Source: Artemia franciscana (Eukaryota > Arthropoda > Branchiopoda > Anostraca > Artemiidae). From it: DNA of 64,000 bases. Made by a program: the position numbers and the translations under genes. The stretch covers positions 31,654,227 through 31,718,226 of the forward strand of contig NC_088873.1 of the NCBI RefSeq assembly GCF_032884065.1. The letters run 5' to 3'. This document shows, in pieces, positions 33,940 to 45,710 of the stretch (its first letter is position 1; every line of letters begins with the position of its first letter). The notes beneath the pieces were generated by a model. The model saw only the letters and a program-made list of their open reading frames with translations, was not told the DNA's origin and searched no databases.

Positions 33940-34635
33940 CTACTGAGATAGAGCAGACGGTAGCATACGTTTCAAAACAGCTGAAAAATGTGAATGAACT
34001 GCATAATTAATCCGGGAAAAAATAGCAGTATAATGCGACTCCCAAGCTGACTTAGAAATATAATTGCCAGGACCATCACTAATAATTTTACTAGAATTTA
34101 AAACATTCTTCCAATCACTTGGATTTGATGGAAAATCAAGACCCCGAAATCGGAGAGCAGGAAAGTATTTTTTATAAGCAGATTTAGTCCGATTTTTAAT
34201 ACTGAAAACAATACCAGAAGCAGGCCTTCCGCATTCTGACCATATACACAACCATAACTTTGCACGGTTCTTAATCGACTTCAACTGTGAATCATTATTC
34301 CACACAGGTTGACGAGTCCCTAACCTAACTCGTTCACAAGGGACAGCACAAGACTCAGCGTTTTTCAAACACGAAATAATTTGAGAATAGTACAGGTTAA
34401 TATCGGCAACCACATTTTTCACAGGCACCCGCGTCTGGAGCAAATGAAACGAAATACGAATAGAACTAAGTAGTGTAGCAAGCGTCACACTGTAAAGGGC
34501 AATATTTCCACGATTCCAATTATACTTGTCGAAACACCATGAGGGCTTATCAATAGAGGAATATACAGGAACATCAGATACGGAAAACATAAGACATCGG
34601 CATATGATCAATGTCTTGTTCATCCGTAAGGACAT
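33940..34635 (-). pseudogene. ORF2 linker between endonuclease and RT
   Basis: A 231-codon frame in a different register from the endonuclease, overlapping it at 34574-34635, so a frameshift separates them. It includes GTRQPVWNNDSQLKSIKNRA and KSAYKKYFPALR, typical of the basic linker of CR1/Jockey-like ORF2 proteins. It stops before the 'KSKSVDTDGIS' segment, which is visible in another frame near 33880. Confidence 0.7.
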
Positions 34636-35251
34636 GCACTTCAGAAATACTGAGACTTGGCGAACAGACTACATGGTCAATACTTGATACACTTCCTGAA
34701 TGACGAATGTAAATATAGGACTGATCCTTTGGCACAATTTTATAATCAGGAACTAAATCTAACAAGCAGTCAGTTCTAGCCGAGTTATCTAAAATATTGC
34801 AGTTCAAGTCACCAATAATCGGATATGTAAGTTCGGAATCAGCGAATTGCTTCACAGCTGAGCATAAGGAGGAGCAAGTTTTAGCGAACCGAGTCATAGA
34901 ATCAATTCCACGTGCATTTTGTGGCAAATAAGTGTTAATTATAACAGTATTGCCTAAGTGGATGGCAAGAAAATGATCGTTCGAGCATAAGCAAGTGGGA
35001 TTTAGACCACTTAAACTCCGCTTCACAAAACATGCAAGCCCTCCAGAGGGCCTGCCAAAAGTTGTGCGGGCATTTATAAGAAATAACTGATGTGATGTAC
35101 TTCGTTGCAGGAAACTGGAACTGGTGGAAGAGAGCAGGTGTTCTTGTAAGCAGACTATATCGTAGTCATTTATGAACTCGTCGATCACAGAGGCTTTATC
35201 CTTAGTGCCATTAATATTAACAGAGAGTAGGGATATCGAGCGAGCCATCAC
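34574..35251 (-). pseudogene. LINE apurinic-type endonuclease domain
   Basis: Starts MARSISLLSVNINGTKDK, with the Asn motif, then IVCLQEHLLS (catalytic Glu), IINTYLPQNARG, PIIGDLNCNILD (Asp and Asn) and SSIDHVVCSPS. It ends DIDHMPMSYVF, where the final His motif is kept. All the main active-site motifs are present in order. The frame is lost just after the domain. Its start overlaps the end of ORF1 by a few bases. Confidence 0.82.
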
Positions 35252-36347
35252 TTGGCAGCAGAACTCAGTTTTTTAAGGACTTGACATTTTAGGCTAAACG
35301 ACACATGTGGACCACCACAATTCGCACATTTTGCAGGGAGTTTACAGGGAGAGTCTTTTGTAGAGACATGAGGCCCTGAGCAGATTGCACACTTTGGATT
35401 TGAACTGGAACAGGCGGACTGGATATGGCTGGGGGATCTACACTTGTGACAGCATCTAGGTGGGCTCAGAAACTTAGAAACTCGAATAAGCTCATAGCCG
35501 ATTTTTAGTCCTGTTTTTAGCAGCTGAGCCTTTGACAATAGATCTGTAAACTCAATCTTGACAACTGTGGAGGCACCAAGACGAGTAGCTGATGCTATGC
35601 CTGGCTCACTGCAGAATTGGTCAACATTAAATTCAAGAGGAATTCCTTTAGAAATTCCAAGTATTATTTTTTGTGACAATCTTAGTCACACAAGATGTTA
35701 CCGTATTTTTAATCGAAGAGCAAAAGTCATTCGCTGCAGATTTGTCTATATGAACAATCAGTTGATCTTTTTTTTGCTTTTACACTACTAACACATTTAT
35801 GACCAGCAACTTTATCCAGCATTTCTTTTCTTTTGATTGGATTGTCAAGTGAAGCAGGGATCTTGGAAACCACAATAGTCGCTAGGACATTTGGTTCAAT
35901 AGGTTGAGGAAGGGGCGGAAAATGGTTATCATAAACTTCCGCACGAGACGCAACAGCATAAAGGACTTTTTCCATTCGCGTGAGATTCGAGGATAGATGT
36001 GAAAACATCAGGTCAGGAACCGAAGGAACCTCATTAGCTGACAAGATAACATACGTAGGTACGGTTAAATCTTCAGAATCACATTTTGCCAGCAGCTCAA
36101 GAATATCACGTAAATGACTCCGTATAGCCTTATTTCCAGCACGTCTTGGGCAAATTTCTCCAGGCAAAACGTTGTTCCAAAAAGCAGACTTTGCAGCCGC
36201 AACAGCAGCTGCATCGAAGAATTCCAAGGCATGCCGAATAATAAGATCATCACCAACACCATTACTTCGGCTAAACTGTAAAAAGTTCAGAACTGGCAAA
36301 TAAACCAGTTCTCCGCTCGCCATTATTCCAGGGCGATTATCACCCAT
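35248..36347 (-). pseudogene. LINE ORF1 (gag-like, CCHC zinc knuckles), frameshifted
   Basis: Two frames form one protein. The first (36347-35727) starts MGDNRPGIMASGELVYLPVL and contains NNVLPGEICPRRAGNKAI. After a frameshift near 35730-35690 the second (35679-35248) carries three cysteine-histidine knuckles: CHKCRSPSHIQSAC (CX2CX4HX4C), CAICSGPHVSTKDSPC and CANCGGPHVSFSLKC. ORF1 proteins of this type bind element RNA in the ribonucleoprotein. The first frame's ATG follows a 5' UTR rich in short open stretches. Confidence 0.78.
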
Positions 36348-36719
36348 TTTACTGATGGTTTCCTTACGAGAAAAGTAAGGGAAGTGTTGAGGGTTGGCTA
36401 CCTTGTCCCCGCAATTTAAGAGGCACGCCCAGCGGGTATCACGGCTCTTGCTACCAACACACCCCCCCCCTTCTGCTTACTTTTCTCTCGCCACCTCTAT
36501 TGGAGCGTGCTTGCCTATAAATATCGGAATTCCTAATTATATTCTTACTGCTTGATGGCTAAATGAACTGTCTAATTTCTTGTAAAAAAACTAGTCAGAC
36601 AGGTTTCGTAAGAGATCTTCGTTTGTCGAGAGACTGCAAAATAAGTTCATAAAAACTTGCCAAACAGCTTTGTTTAAAATCCAGAAAAAGGTTATTATTT
36701 AGTTGTTCACGGAACAAAA

Positions 36720-36905
36720 TCTATATGAAGACTCAATGCCCCGCTCTTTACGCTAAAGTTTTTTACTGTTTTAAATAGTAGATTTGAGAAAAAGAGCCAA
36801 ACTTTGGCGTTCAGGAGGGAGCAACCCCTTCATATACGGAGTAATTTCTGTTTGTTTTAAGTTTTAATGTTGCTCCTTACTTGCAGTTAAAAACAAAATC
36901 TTTTT
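36720..36905 (-). repeat. Hairpin-family repeat, near-palindromic copy
   Basis: GCCCCGCTCTTTACGCTAAAG (shown as GCCCCGCTCTTTACGC and TAAAG) and its reverse-complement partner around 36800, ending GTTTTAATGTTGCTCCTTAC. The strand is judged from this end. Confidence 0.7.
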
Positions 36906-37204
36906 TTATTTAATGGTTAAATAATGCCGATCCAACACTTCGGTGCTAAATAAAACTGAATGCTAGGAGTTCCTATCTTATTTAAGTAAGCTATTGTTTT
37001 TTGAGTTTTTTTTTAATTACTTCACTTTTTTTCATTTTTATGTACTTTTACTTTAGTTGACTTCCTGTTTTGGTTACCTTCTAAAAAATATTTTCTTTAA
37101 GTTTTACGACTCACCAAAAGCCAGAAACAGAGCATTGAAATATTGACCATTTTTCCGCTTCATGAAATGTAATTAAACAAATAAAAAATATTACAACCAA
37201 AAGT

Positions 37205-37485
37205 AGGGAGCAGCCTTGCAACTTAAAACGAAATGAAATTATTCTTTATATATGGGGGAGTTCCCCCTCCACAACTCCTCTCTCATTAAACAAAAGTTTT
37301 TTCGTCCTGTGAAAAATCATCTTTTCCCAATCCACTGGATTTTGTTTTTCAGTTAATGTTCTCGAAGAATTTGGACAAAAAGTCAAACTTCAGAGTAAAG
37401 AGCAAGGAGCTAAGGAAGAAATAACCCGCCCTAATATAAAAAGATATTTTTTGTTCTTTTTTTGTTTTGAAGTTACTCCTTACTT
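37205..37485. repeat. Diverged hairpin-family copy
   Basis: Starts GTAGGGAGCAGCCTTGCAAC and ends GAAGTTACTCCTTACTTTCA, the two ends being imperfect inverted matches of the family. Confidence 0.5.
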
Positions 37486-39269
37486 TCAATTGAAACAAAA
37501 TAGTTTTTCATATTTAATTTCTTATAGTTTTCCAAACCGTAAGTAGGCCTAATCAAGGTATAACATGGGGTACCGTCCCTTAAACGCCAATTTAATTACC
37601 GTTAAATGTATATGTCAATTGACTCATACCTCCCTACTGTTCTAGTTTTTTTTTGCTTAAGAATTTAAATGTTGGAATGCAATTTAAATTTTGGACAAAA
37701 TCTGAGTAGTGGGACCCTTTGGTTCGGATCCGAGCACCATAGCAAATAGTTCCGATCAGACCCTAGTAACCAATAAGTATTGTCGGTTAAAGATCTATTG
37801 CGTGGACCTGGTTATTACATAATAGTTACTCGTTTACCTATGCAAATTTATTAGGGATGACGTAATTTTGCGTGTCAATGACACTTGTTTTAGTAAACTT
37901 TACTGGCTGCCAGTCAAACGGGGAACCTGTGGATGTAAATGAGGATGACATATTGCACACACGGTGGGTGTTAAATCTTAGTTAATTGTTTATTTATTCA
38001 AAATCCTAGCAACCAATGCCAAAGGGGCCCTAGCAAACAACCTGTATTATTGATTATTAATCTATTACGCGCACCTGGTTGTTCCATTGTTGTTAATTGT
38101 TTAACGCGAGTTAGACAAGGAATAGCCAGTATTTTACTAGCCAGTTATCGATCCCATATTTAAAACTGAATGACAGTGATTCACCTTATCGTTTCTTTGG
38201 AAGATATTTCTGAGGATCCTGTTTTTAATCCCCATATTTTTCTTTAGTTTTTTTTTTGTGGAATATGGAAAAATGTAAGAATAAAGATAAGTACACAAAA
38301 AAACATCAAATCAGAAAAAATCTAGAAACAGATAGGCGTATGAAAAGTGCAAGGAATATAGACAAAATCTATAATACATACAAGCATATGAAAAATAAAA
38401 GGAATATTGAAAACAAATAAAGTGAGAGCGTGAGATGACCAATTAACTCGAAATTTTTTATTTTACTACGAAAGTAAGACCTAATTCAAATTTGTTGTGA
38501 AGTACCCTATTGAAGCAAATAATTAACCCATTAGATGAGATAACAATAAATAGATTAATATCCATGGACTGTGACAGTTCTTAACACTAGGCATGCACTA
38601 CCCCATGTTACTACTGGTCCAATGGTCTTTCTAACTCTAGGCACAATTACAGTCCAGGATACTCCCAACCCATTGTGATACTCCCGTGACAAAATGATGC
38701 TTTAAATCCATTGCTTTATGTTTTGACAAACCCTCCCCTCATGATACTTCAACACAGTTCATGCCACTGTTGCAATATGTAGCTGCCCTGTAGCATTAAA
38801 CCGAGACTAGTCTTCCTGATTGCTCATATCCTTTCAAATTACGGTGCAAAAGCTTTTTTTGAAGCTACTGAATCTTTGGTAAAGTTTCTTGAAGACGCCA
38901 GTATTATTGATTATTGATTTATTATGCACACCTGGTTGTTATGTTATACTATTCCCATCCTATAGCACCCATTGGCAGGCTTGTGGCACCTATTATCGTT
39001 CCTAAGGCATTATCCGACATCCTTGATATAAACGATGTTTTAACTCATTTGGTTTGTATTTTCGAGTCGGCATGTGTATTCACAAGCCAACCTCTTCGTG
39101 ACAGCCCATGGGATTTAATGGACCATTGACACCTATTATCTGACAAAAATAACCGTATAAACTAAAAAACTGGGTAGACGAAAAAACCCTAAGGGCCTCC
39201 TCCAAGATATATTGTTTGCATTAGTCAGATAATAATTAGCCTAAACGGCTTCTCGAAGACAAATTGCTA

Positions 39270-39500
39270 ACACTGGACAGATGCTAGTCCCAGTTCCAGT
39301 TTCAGCAATTCTTTCCCCGGTCACAGCCGTTCCAGATCCAATTCTGTCGGATCCCAAACCAGCTGCAGTTTCAGTCTCGATTCAACTGATTCTAGCTCCA
39401 GTCCCACCTGTTCCAGTTCCCTCAGTTCCAGTTCTGGATCCACCACTCCTACCCCTGATTCCACAGTTCTAGTAATTCCGGTTCTAGCAATTCCACTTCG
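39270..39500 (+). repeat. CCAGTTC-type low-complexity block in the left arm
   Basis: Six-base-like repetition CCAGTTCCAGTT and variants, giving a Pro/Val/Ser-rich frame by chance. The mirrored block is at about 42555-42780 in the right arm. Confidence 0.7.
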
Positions 39501-39624
39501 AGTTCCACCAGTCCCAAGATCTTTTTGTGGCTGCCCCTGTTGCATTCTGTGGCTGGTCATCGACAATAGCCAGTTCATTGTATGTTTAGATTAGAATTAA
39601 TAGTGCACTGGAGGGAAAATCAAA

Positions 39625-40175
39625 TATATATTACTTTAAAAAGTGAAGATGAAATATTTCAAGAAAGTATATATAAATGATAAAGTCATCTTAGCATTAG
39701 ATGCTCACAAAGACAAATATCTGAACTATAAAACAAGCAATGATTGGAATCTTATTGGAAATGTATGCGTGCGTTTTAATTACAGTGAGAGATTAAATTT
39801 CGTCAGAGTACCGAAAAATTCGACTCTTATGATGGTGAATATGTGAAATTAACATTTCCAGAGATAATAGTGCTTAAAGAGAATGCAAACATAAAACTAT
39901 AATTTGATGATTAGGGTCAACATTTTGCTACTACTGGTGGTAACAAATTACTCGTTGATGCATCTAATCGCCATCTTTCTTGTGTTAGCATCCAAAAGAA
40001 GACAAGGAAAAGACAAGCCTACAGCTCTACAAATGTCACAAGCCATATCTTATCTATGTGCCGGAAGTGCAATCTATGTAAAACAAATTTCGTAATAAAC
40101 GCTGAAACCGTAAGTAAACTAAAAAAGACATTAGCAGATAATATAAAAAAGAATATAAAGATGAATTGATGAAAA
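39625..40175 (+). pseudogene. Decayed unidentified ORF, left palindrome arm
   Basis: Recognisable stretches, in more than one frame: KVYINDKVILALDAHKDKYL, a segment with VRFNYSERLNFVRVPKNS, then TFPEIIVLKENANIKL and ATTGGNKLLVDASNRHLSC. The right arm (- strand, about 42470-42020) holds a diverged version with INDKIILTLSADNSKY and LLATVGGNALAVDRSYYHLS. Both copies have stops and frameshifts. Shared peptide similarity in both arms suggests a once-coding gene of the element. I cannot name the family. Confidence 0.4.
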
Positions 40176-40729
40176 ACAAAGCACCTGCGAAAGTTCCTAG
40201 TGCCATGGACAGTTTGCTAACACATTTAGTCAATGAACCCAATAATACCAACAATAAAATATATAATGAGGCTGTAGCTGAAATCATGTTAAAAGTCATC
40301 TATGACACCAAAATGGAATAAGTACCAACTCACGATAAAATATGATGGATTATTTATAGAACTATTCCAAAGTATTCATTTTTTGGATTATATCCTATAT
40401 GTCATAATTTCAATGAAAATATTTTATTACATTACTTTGTTATGTCGTCATTATTTTTTAGGCTACGCTGGCAACTTCAAGGTTTAAAAGGTTTATTCAA
40501 AGATCAGAGTTGCAGGAACAGGAATATTCAGATACATAGTTAGTACTACCGGATTCATAGGGGTACTATTAGAGTCTGAGATAAGTTACCAGAGTTTTTA
40601 CCAGATTCTGAGAGAGATGGACAGAATTTTTTTACGGTTGCTGGAACATGAACAGGCATTTTCTTTCAAGTTAGAAAGACATAAAAGGGATTTTTTCAGT
40701 TTATAAAACCAGCAAAAAATAATTTTTCA

Positions 40730-41222
40730 CAGACACAGATAGAGAGAGACAGAAAAAAGGCACACAGACATGAGCACATACACAGACAAAAAGACACAAA
40801 AAGAGACAGACAAAAATTGACAGAGACAAAAGGACGCAAAGACAGACAGACAAAAAGACAAACATACATACACGTACAGACAGACGATAAGATGCACACA
40901 CACACACAGATGCAAGCACCTACAGAAACACAGACAAAAGAAACACGCATACAGACACACAGACAGACAGACAAAAAGACATACAGACATACACGTAGAG
41001 ACACGCACATAAACCTACAGACATAAGGACACGCATACAGAAATCCAAAAAAGACATAGAGACAGACAAAAAGACACAAACACACAAAGACACACAGATC
41101 CAGTTGACCAGACAAAAGTTACAAACACATACAAAAACACACACAAATGCATAGACAAACAAATACAGACAGACAGATAGTCAAAAAGACTTACAGGCAC
41201 AGAGGCAAACAAGCAAAAAGAC
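40730..41222 (+). repeat. (ACAGACAGACAAAAAGAC)n microsatellite, left half of the loop
   Basis: Purine-rich repetition of ACAGACAGACAAAAAGACA, with ACACAC variants. The reverse complement gives Cys/Val/Ser-rich open frames that are not genes. Confidence 0.92.
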
Positions 41223-41745
41223 AGATATGTGTGTCTGTACGTTTGTGTCTGTGCGTCTTTTTGTCTGTCTGTCTGTGTGTCTGTACATGTGTGCATGAGT
41301 GTTTTTTTGTCTGTCTGTGTGTCTTTTCGTCCATTGTGTGTCTGTCTGTGTTTCTACCAACCATGTTATATGTCTGCCTGTCTTTGTGTCTCTGTGTGTG
41401 TGCACATTTTTATCTGTCAATGGTCTTTTTTGTCTGTCTCTTTATGTCTTTTTGTCTGTCTATATATCTCCGTGTCTGTGTATGTATGTGTTTGTGTGTG
41501 TATTTTTGTCCGTCTATTCGTATTTTGTGTGTATTTGTATGTGAGCGTGTGTGCATGTCTTTTGTCTGTCTGTGCGTCCTTTTTGGTTGTCTAACTACAA
41601 GTCTTTGTGTTTTTACGCAAACGTCTATGTGTCATTACATCTGTGTGTCTGTCTGTGTAACCTTTTGTTTTTCTGTCTGTGTGTCGTACGTGTGTGTCTG
41701 TGTGTCTTTTCGTCTGTCTGTCTATTTAAAATACTATAAAATACT
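41223..41745 (-). repeat. (TGTCTGTCTTTTTGTCTG)n microsatellite, right half of the loop
   Basis: The complementary sequence takes over abruptly at about 41222, so the loop is itself an inverted repeat. Open frames of up to 205 codons here are low-complexity artefacts. Confidence 0.92.
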
Positions 41746-42019
41746 TCATCATATTTTCTCTTGAGGCGGTACTTATTCCAATTCGGTGTCATAGACAACT
41801 TTTAACATGGTTTCTGCTACAACCTCATCACACATTTTATTACTGGTATTATTAGATTTATTGATTGTATCTCTGAGTAAACATTCGATGGTACCAATAA
41901 CATTTGCAGGTTTTTTGTTTTATCAATTCATCTCTTTATTTCTTTGTTGTATTATCTACTAATGTCAATGTCATTTACTTATTCTTTCACTGTCTATTAC
42001 GATATTATTTTACTTAGAT

Positions 42020-42470
42020 TGCAGTTTCGGCAAATAGATAAGATACGGCTTATGATATTGGTGCAGCAATAGACTTGTCTTCTTCTTGTCTTTTTTTAGT
42101 GTTAATACCAGAAAGATGGTAATAGGATCTATCAACGGCTAATGCGTTACCACCAACTGTAGCAAGAAGTTTGCCTTCGTCATCAACTAATAGTTTTATG
42201 TTTGCATTCTCTTTCAGCGCTGTCATCTCTAGAAATGTTACTCTTGCATATCCAACATAATAAGAAATGAATTTTTTCGGTACTACAGAGAATTTGATCT
42301 CTAACTGTCATGATAACGCACGCATACACCCCCAATAAGTCACCCATTATTACTTGTTTCATAGGTCGAATATTTGCTATTATCAGCACTCAATGTTAAG
42401 ATGATTTTATCATTTATAAAAAAAAATTCTTGAAATATTTCCTCTTCACTTTTTAAAATACGATGTTAGT
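42020..42470 (-). pseudogene. Decayed unidentified ORF, right palindrome arm
   Basis: On the - strand, the diverged partner of the ORF at 39625-40175. Shared peptides include YINDK/FINDK, KENANIKLL and a Gly-Gly-Asn segment followed by a Val-Asp. Stops are frequent. Function unknown. Confidence 0.38.
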
Positions 42471-43836
42471 AATTATCCTTCCAATGCACTATTATTACTA
42501 ATCGAAACTTATAATAAACTGACTACTCTCAATATCCTGCCACAGATTACCACAGGAGGAAGCCTCGTAAAAAAATTGAGACAACTGGAGTCGGAGCGGA
42601 ATCACTGGAGCCGAAGCTATGGAATGTGGACCAGAAGTGGCAGCACTGGAACCGGAACTGACGGAACTGGAACCAGAGGGACGGAAGCTGGAATCGGTGG
42701 AATCGAGACTGGAACTAGAACCGGGATGGGATCCAGAAGAACTGGAACTTGAATCGCTGTGACCGGGGGAAGAAGCGGCTGAACTAGGATTGGCATCTAT
42801 CCAGTCTAAGTAATCTGTCTTGGGGAAATCCCTTAGATTTCTCGCTATCTGACTATTTCATACAATACGACTTAAACAAGGCCCTTAGGCTTTTTCCTAT
42901 CTCTCCAGTGTAAACGATGTGTATTGGAGAATGGTCTTGTGAAACATCATGGGCTATCACGAAGGGATTTGCTTGCGAAAACATAGAATTGTCTGAAAAT
43001 GCCTTAGAAATGATAATGTGTGCTATAGGGTGCCACAGACTCGCTAAAGAGTACCACATGGCAAGAATTACTATTTTGCATCACGAGGGAGTGGTCTGCG
43101 AAGACACAAAACAACGGATTTAAAGCCAATACAACATAACAACCAGGTATACATAGTAAATCAACACTCAATAATAAAGGCGTTTCAAAGGAATTCAGCC
43201 AAATACTCACTAGTTTAAGAAAAAGTGCTGGCACCGGGATTTGAAAAGATATAGGCAATTGGGGAGGCTTGTCTCGGTTTAAAAAAGGGCTGTCTCTGTG
43301 AAAAGTTCCAAACGATACCAAGTGGCAGCTAAGTTGTACCACGGGGGCGCGAACTATATTGATGAATCATGAGGAGATGGCTTATAAAAATATCAAACAA
43401 TGGATTTAAAGCATCATTTTTGTTACGCGGGGTATCTAAATAGGTTAGGAATGTCCTGGATTTTGATTCATGGGGGAAGAAGGCTCATGTTACCAAGAGT
43501 CGCACGGGGTTTCAGCGTACCAGGTGTTAAGAATAGTCATGGTCCATAGATGGTCATTCATTTCTTGTTATTTTATCCATTAGTATCATTATTTGCTTCA
43601 ATGGGGTAATCCCATAGAAAATTTGAATTAGTTCTTACGTTCCTAATAAAATAAAAATTACGAATTAAATGATCATCTAACGCTATGATTTTACCTGTTT
43701 TCTATATTTCTTCCGTTTTCCATACGCTTGCATGTTTTCCGATTTTTTCAATGTTTCTTGCACTTTTCATAGGCCTATCTATTTTTCAGTTTTTGTCTGT
43801 ATTCCCTGTGTATACCAGGAAGAATACTTATCTTCC

Positions 43837-43850
43837 ATTCCTACTTTTTT
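43837..43850 (+). repeat. Target-site duplication, left copy
   Basis: ATTCCTACTTTTTT, repeated at 49520-49533. It lies just left of the 123 bp array. Confidence 0.7.
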
Positions 43851-43869
43851 TTTTACTAATTTTTTACTA

Positions 43870-45400
43870 TAGTTTTTCTATAGAGTGTTGGCTTGTGAGA
43901 TGTTTCAAACAGGCTAAATTGGCTACTTAGGTCTACTTTTGCAGTATTAGCAGAGTTTCTAATAAGTTTTCTTCTTCATTTGAATTCTCAAAGGTGTTTC
44001 TATAGGGTGTTGGCTTGTGAGATGTTTCAAACAGGCTAAATTGGCTACTTAGGTCTACTTTTTCAGTATTAGCAGAGTTTCTAATAAGTTTTCTTCTTAA
44101 TTTAAATTCTCAAAGGTGTTTTCTATAGGATGTTGGCTTGTGAGATGTTTCAAACAGGCTAAATTGGCTACTTAGGTCTACTTTTGCAGTATTAGCAGAG
44201 TTTCTAACTAGTTTTCTTATTCATTTAAATTCTCAAAGGTGTTTTCTATAGGGTGTTGGCTTGTAAGATGTTTCAAACATGCTAAATTGGCTACTTAGGT
44301 CTACTTCTGCAGTATTAGCAGAGTTTCTATTAAGTTTTCTTCTTAATTTAAATTCTCAAAGGTGTTTTCTATAGGATGTTGGCTTGTGAGATGTTTCAAA
44401 CAGGCTAAATTGGCTACTTAGGTCTAATTTTGCAGTATTAGCAGAATTTCTAATAATTTTTCTTATTCATTTAAATTCTTAAAGGTGTTTTCTATAGGGT
44501 GTTGGCTTGTGAGATTTTTCAAACAGGCTAAATTGGCTACTTAGGTCTACTTTTGCAGTATTAGCAGAGTTTCTAATAAGTTATCTTCTTAATTTAAATT
44601 CTCAAAGGTGTTTTCTATAGGGTGTCGGCTTGTCAGATATTTCAAACAGGCTAAATTGGCTACTTAGGTCTACTTTTGCAGTATTAGTAGAGTTTCTAAC
44701 TAGTTTTCTTATTCATTTAAATTCTCAAAGGTGTTTTCTATAGGGTGTTGGCTTGTGAGATGTTTCAAACAGGCTAAATTGGCTACTTAGGTCTACTTTT
44801 GCAGTATTAGCAGAGTCTCTAATAAGTTTTCTTCTTCATTTAAATTCTCAAAGGTGTTTTCTATAGGGTATTGGCTTGTGAGATGTTTCAAACAGGCTAA
44901 ATTGGCTACTTAGGTCTACTTTTGCAGTATTAGCAGAGTTTCTGACTAGTTTTCTTATTCATTTAAATTCTCAAAGGTGTTTTCTATAGGGTGTTGGCTT
45001 GTGAGATGTTTCAAACAGGCTAAATTGGCTACTTAGGTCTACTTTTGCAGTATTAGCAGAGTCTCTAATAAGTTTTCTTCTTCATTTAAATTCTCAAAGG
45101 TGCTTTCTATAGGGTTTTGGCTTGTGAGATGTTTCACGCAGGCTATATTGGCTACTTAGGTCTACTTTTGCAGTACCAGCAGAATTTCTAATAAGTTTTC
45201 TTATTCATTTAAATTATCAAAGGTATTTTCTATAGGGTGTTGGCTTGTGAGATGTTTCAAACAGGCTAAATTGGATACTTAGGTCTACTTTTGCAGTACA
45301 AGCAGGGTTTCTAATAAGTTTCCTTCTTAATTTAAATTCTCAAAGGTGTTTTCTATAAGGTTTGGCTTGTGAGGTGTTGCAATCAGGCCAAATGGGCTAT
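43870..45400 (+). repeat. 123 bp tandem array, 13 units
   Basis: The landmark TGTTGGCTTGTGAG (with single changes) falls at 43886, 44008, 44131, 44254, 44377, 44500, 44623, 44746, 44869, 44992, 45115, 45238 and about 45361. The first spacing is 122 and all others are 123. Every frame on the + strand has a stop in each unit, so it is not coding. From unit 3 to unit 12 units alternate between CTTATTCATT and CTTCTT(A/C)ATT, so the higher-order period is 246 bp. Confidence 0.95.
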
Positions 45401-45423
45401 TTATTAGTTAATTATTAGTTAAC

Positions 45424-45710
45424 ATGCTAAGTTTTGGTAGAGGAAAATAGAGCTTTTTTGTGTTTTCTTTATTTTAGGGTATAAATTAAAAGGAAAGTTG
45501 TACTTTATTACAATTATTAATTAGTTGCAATATTTAGTTAGTTATTAGTTTGCATGCTAGGTTTTAGCAAAGGACAACATAGCTTGTATATGTTATTTTT
45601 GTCCTTTACTTTATAGTCTAAATTAAAGTAAAGTTGCAATTTACTGCAACTATTTATTAGTTGCATTAGTTAGTTAATTATTAGATAATCATGCTAGGTT
45701 TTGATGGAGG
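45424..45710 (+). repeat. Second short tandem array, ~134 bp units
   Basis: Two to three diverged units marked by TGCTA(A/G)GTTTT at 45424, 45556 and 45692 (spacings 132 and 136). Each has TTAGTTAGTTA-like and AGGACAACA-like parts. It joins the 123 bp array to the 5' UTR. Confidence 0.7.

Larger units (their letters stand above)
32502..36500 (-). mobile_element. Inactive non-LTR retrotransposon with ORF1 and ORF2
   Basis: Reads on the - strand: ORF1 with zinc knuckles, endonuclease, linker, reverse transcriptase, C-terminal region, then an (ATT)n 3' tail at 32502-32522. A tail of short repeats rather than poly(A) fits CR1- or I-like elements better than L1. The 5' limit is uncertain (somewhere 36400-36550). 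It is broken by frameshifts and the catalytic box is lost. Confidence 0.82.
37680..40360 (+). repeat. Left arm of a giant imperfect palindrome
   Basis: Matched in reverse complement by 41745-43850 and 49520-50555. Examples: GATGACGTAATTTTG (37857) against CAAAATTACGTCATC (about 50388), AAAAGTGCAAGGAA (38342) against the mirror at about 43750, GATGAAATATTTCAAGAA (39648) against the mirror at about 42435, and 'AATAAGTACCAACTC' (40318) against the mirror at about 41770. Divergence is appreciable, so the duplication is old. Subrepeats with ATTACGCGCACCTGGTTGTT recur within the arm. Confidence 0.82.
41745..43850 (-). repeat. Right arm of the giant palindrome, inner part
   Basis: Reverse complement of about 38270-40360 with moderate divergence. 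It includes the mirrored ORF remnant (about 42020-42470) and the mirrored CCAGTTC-type block (42555-42780). It is interrupted at 43850 by a retrotransposon insertion and resumes at 49520. Confidence 0.8.

Noticed and set aside
35558-35791. + strand frame over the minus-strand ORF1
   Set aside because: Lies opposite the zinc-knuckle ORF1, with no motif of its own.
39281-39578. Pro/Val/Ser-rich or Glu/Leu-rich protein
   Set aside because: Frame over the CCAGTTC-type low-complexity block, mirrored non-coding in the other palindrome arm.
40696-41764. Cys/Val/Ser-rich proteins up to 205 codons
   Set aside because: Translation of the ACAGACAGAC/TGTCTGTCTG microsatellite. All frames are open because the period avoids stops.
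43870-45400. Possible CRISPR-like or protein-repeat array
   Set aside because: Units are 123 bp with no unique spacers, and every + strand frame has a stop in each unit. The DNA is eukaryotic.
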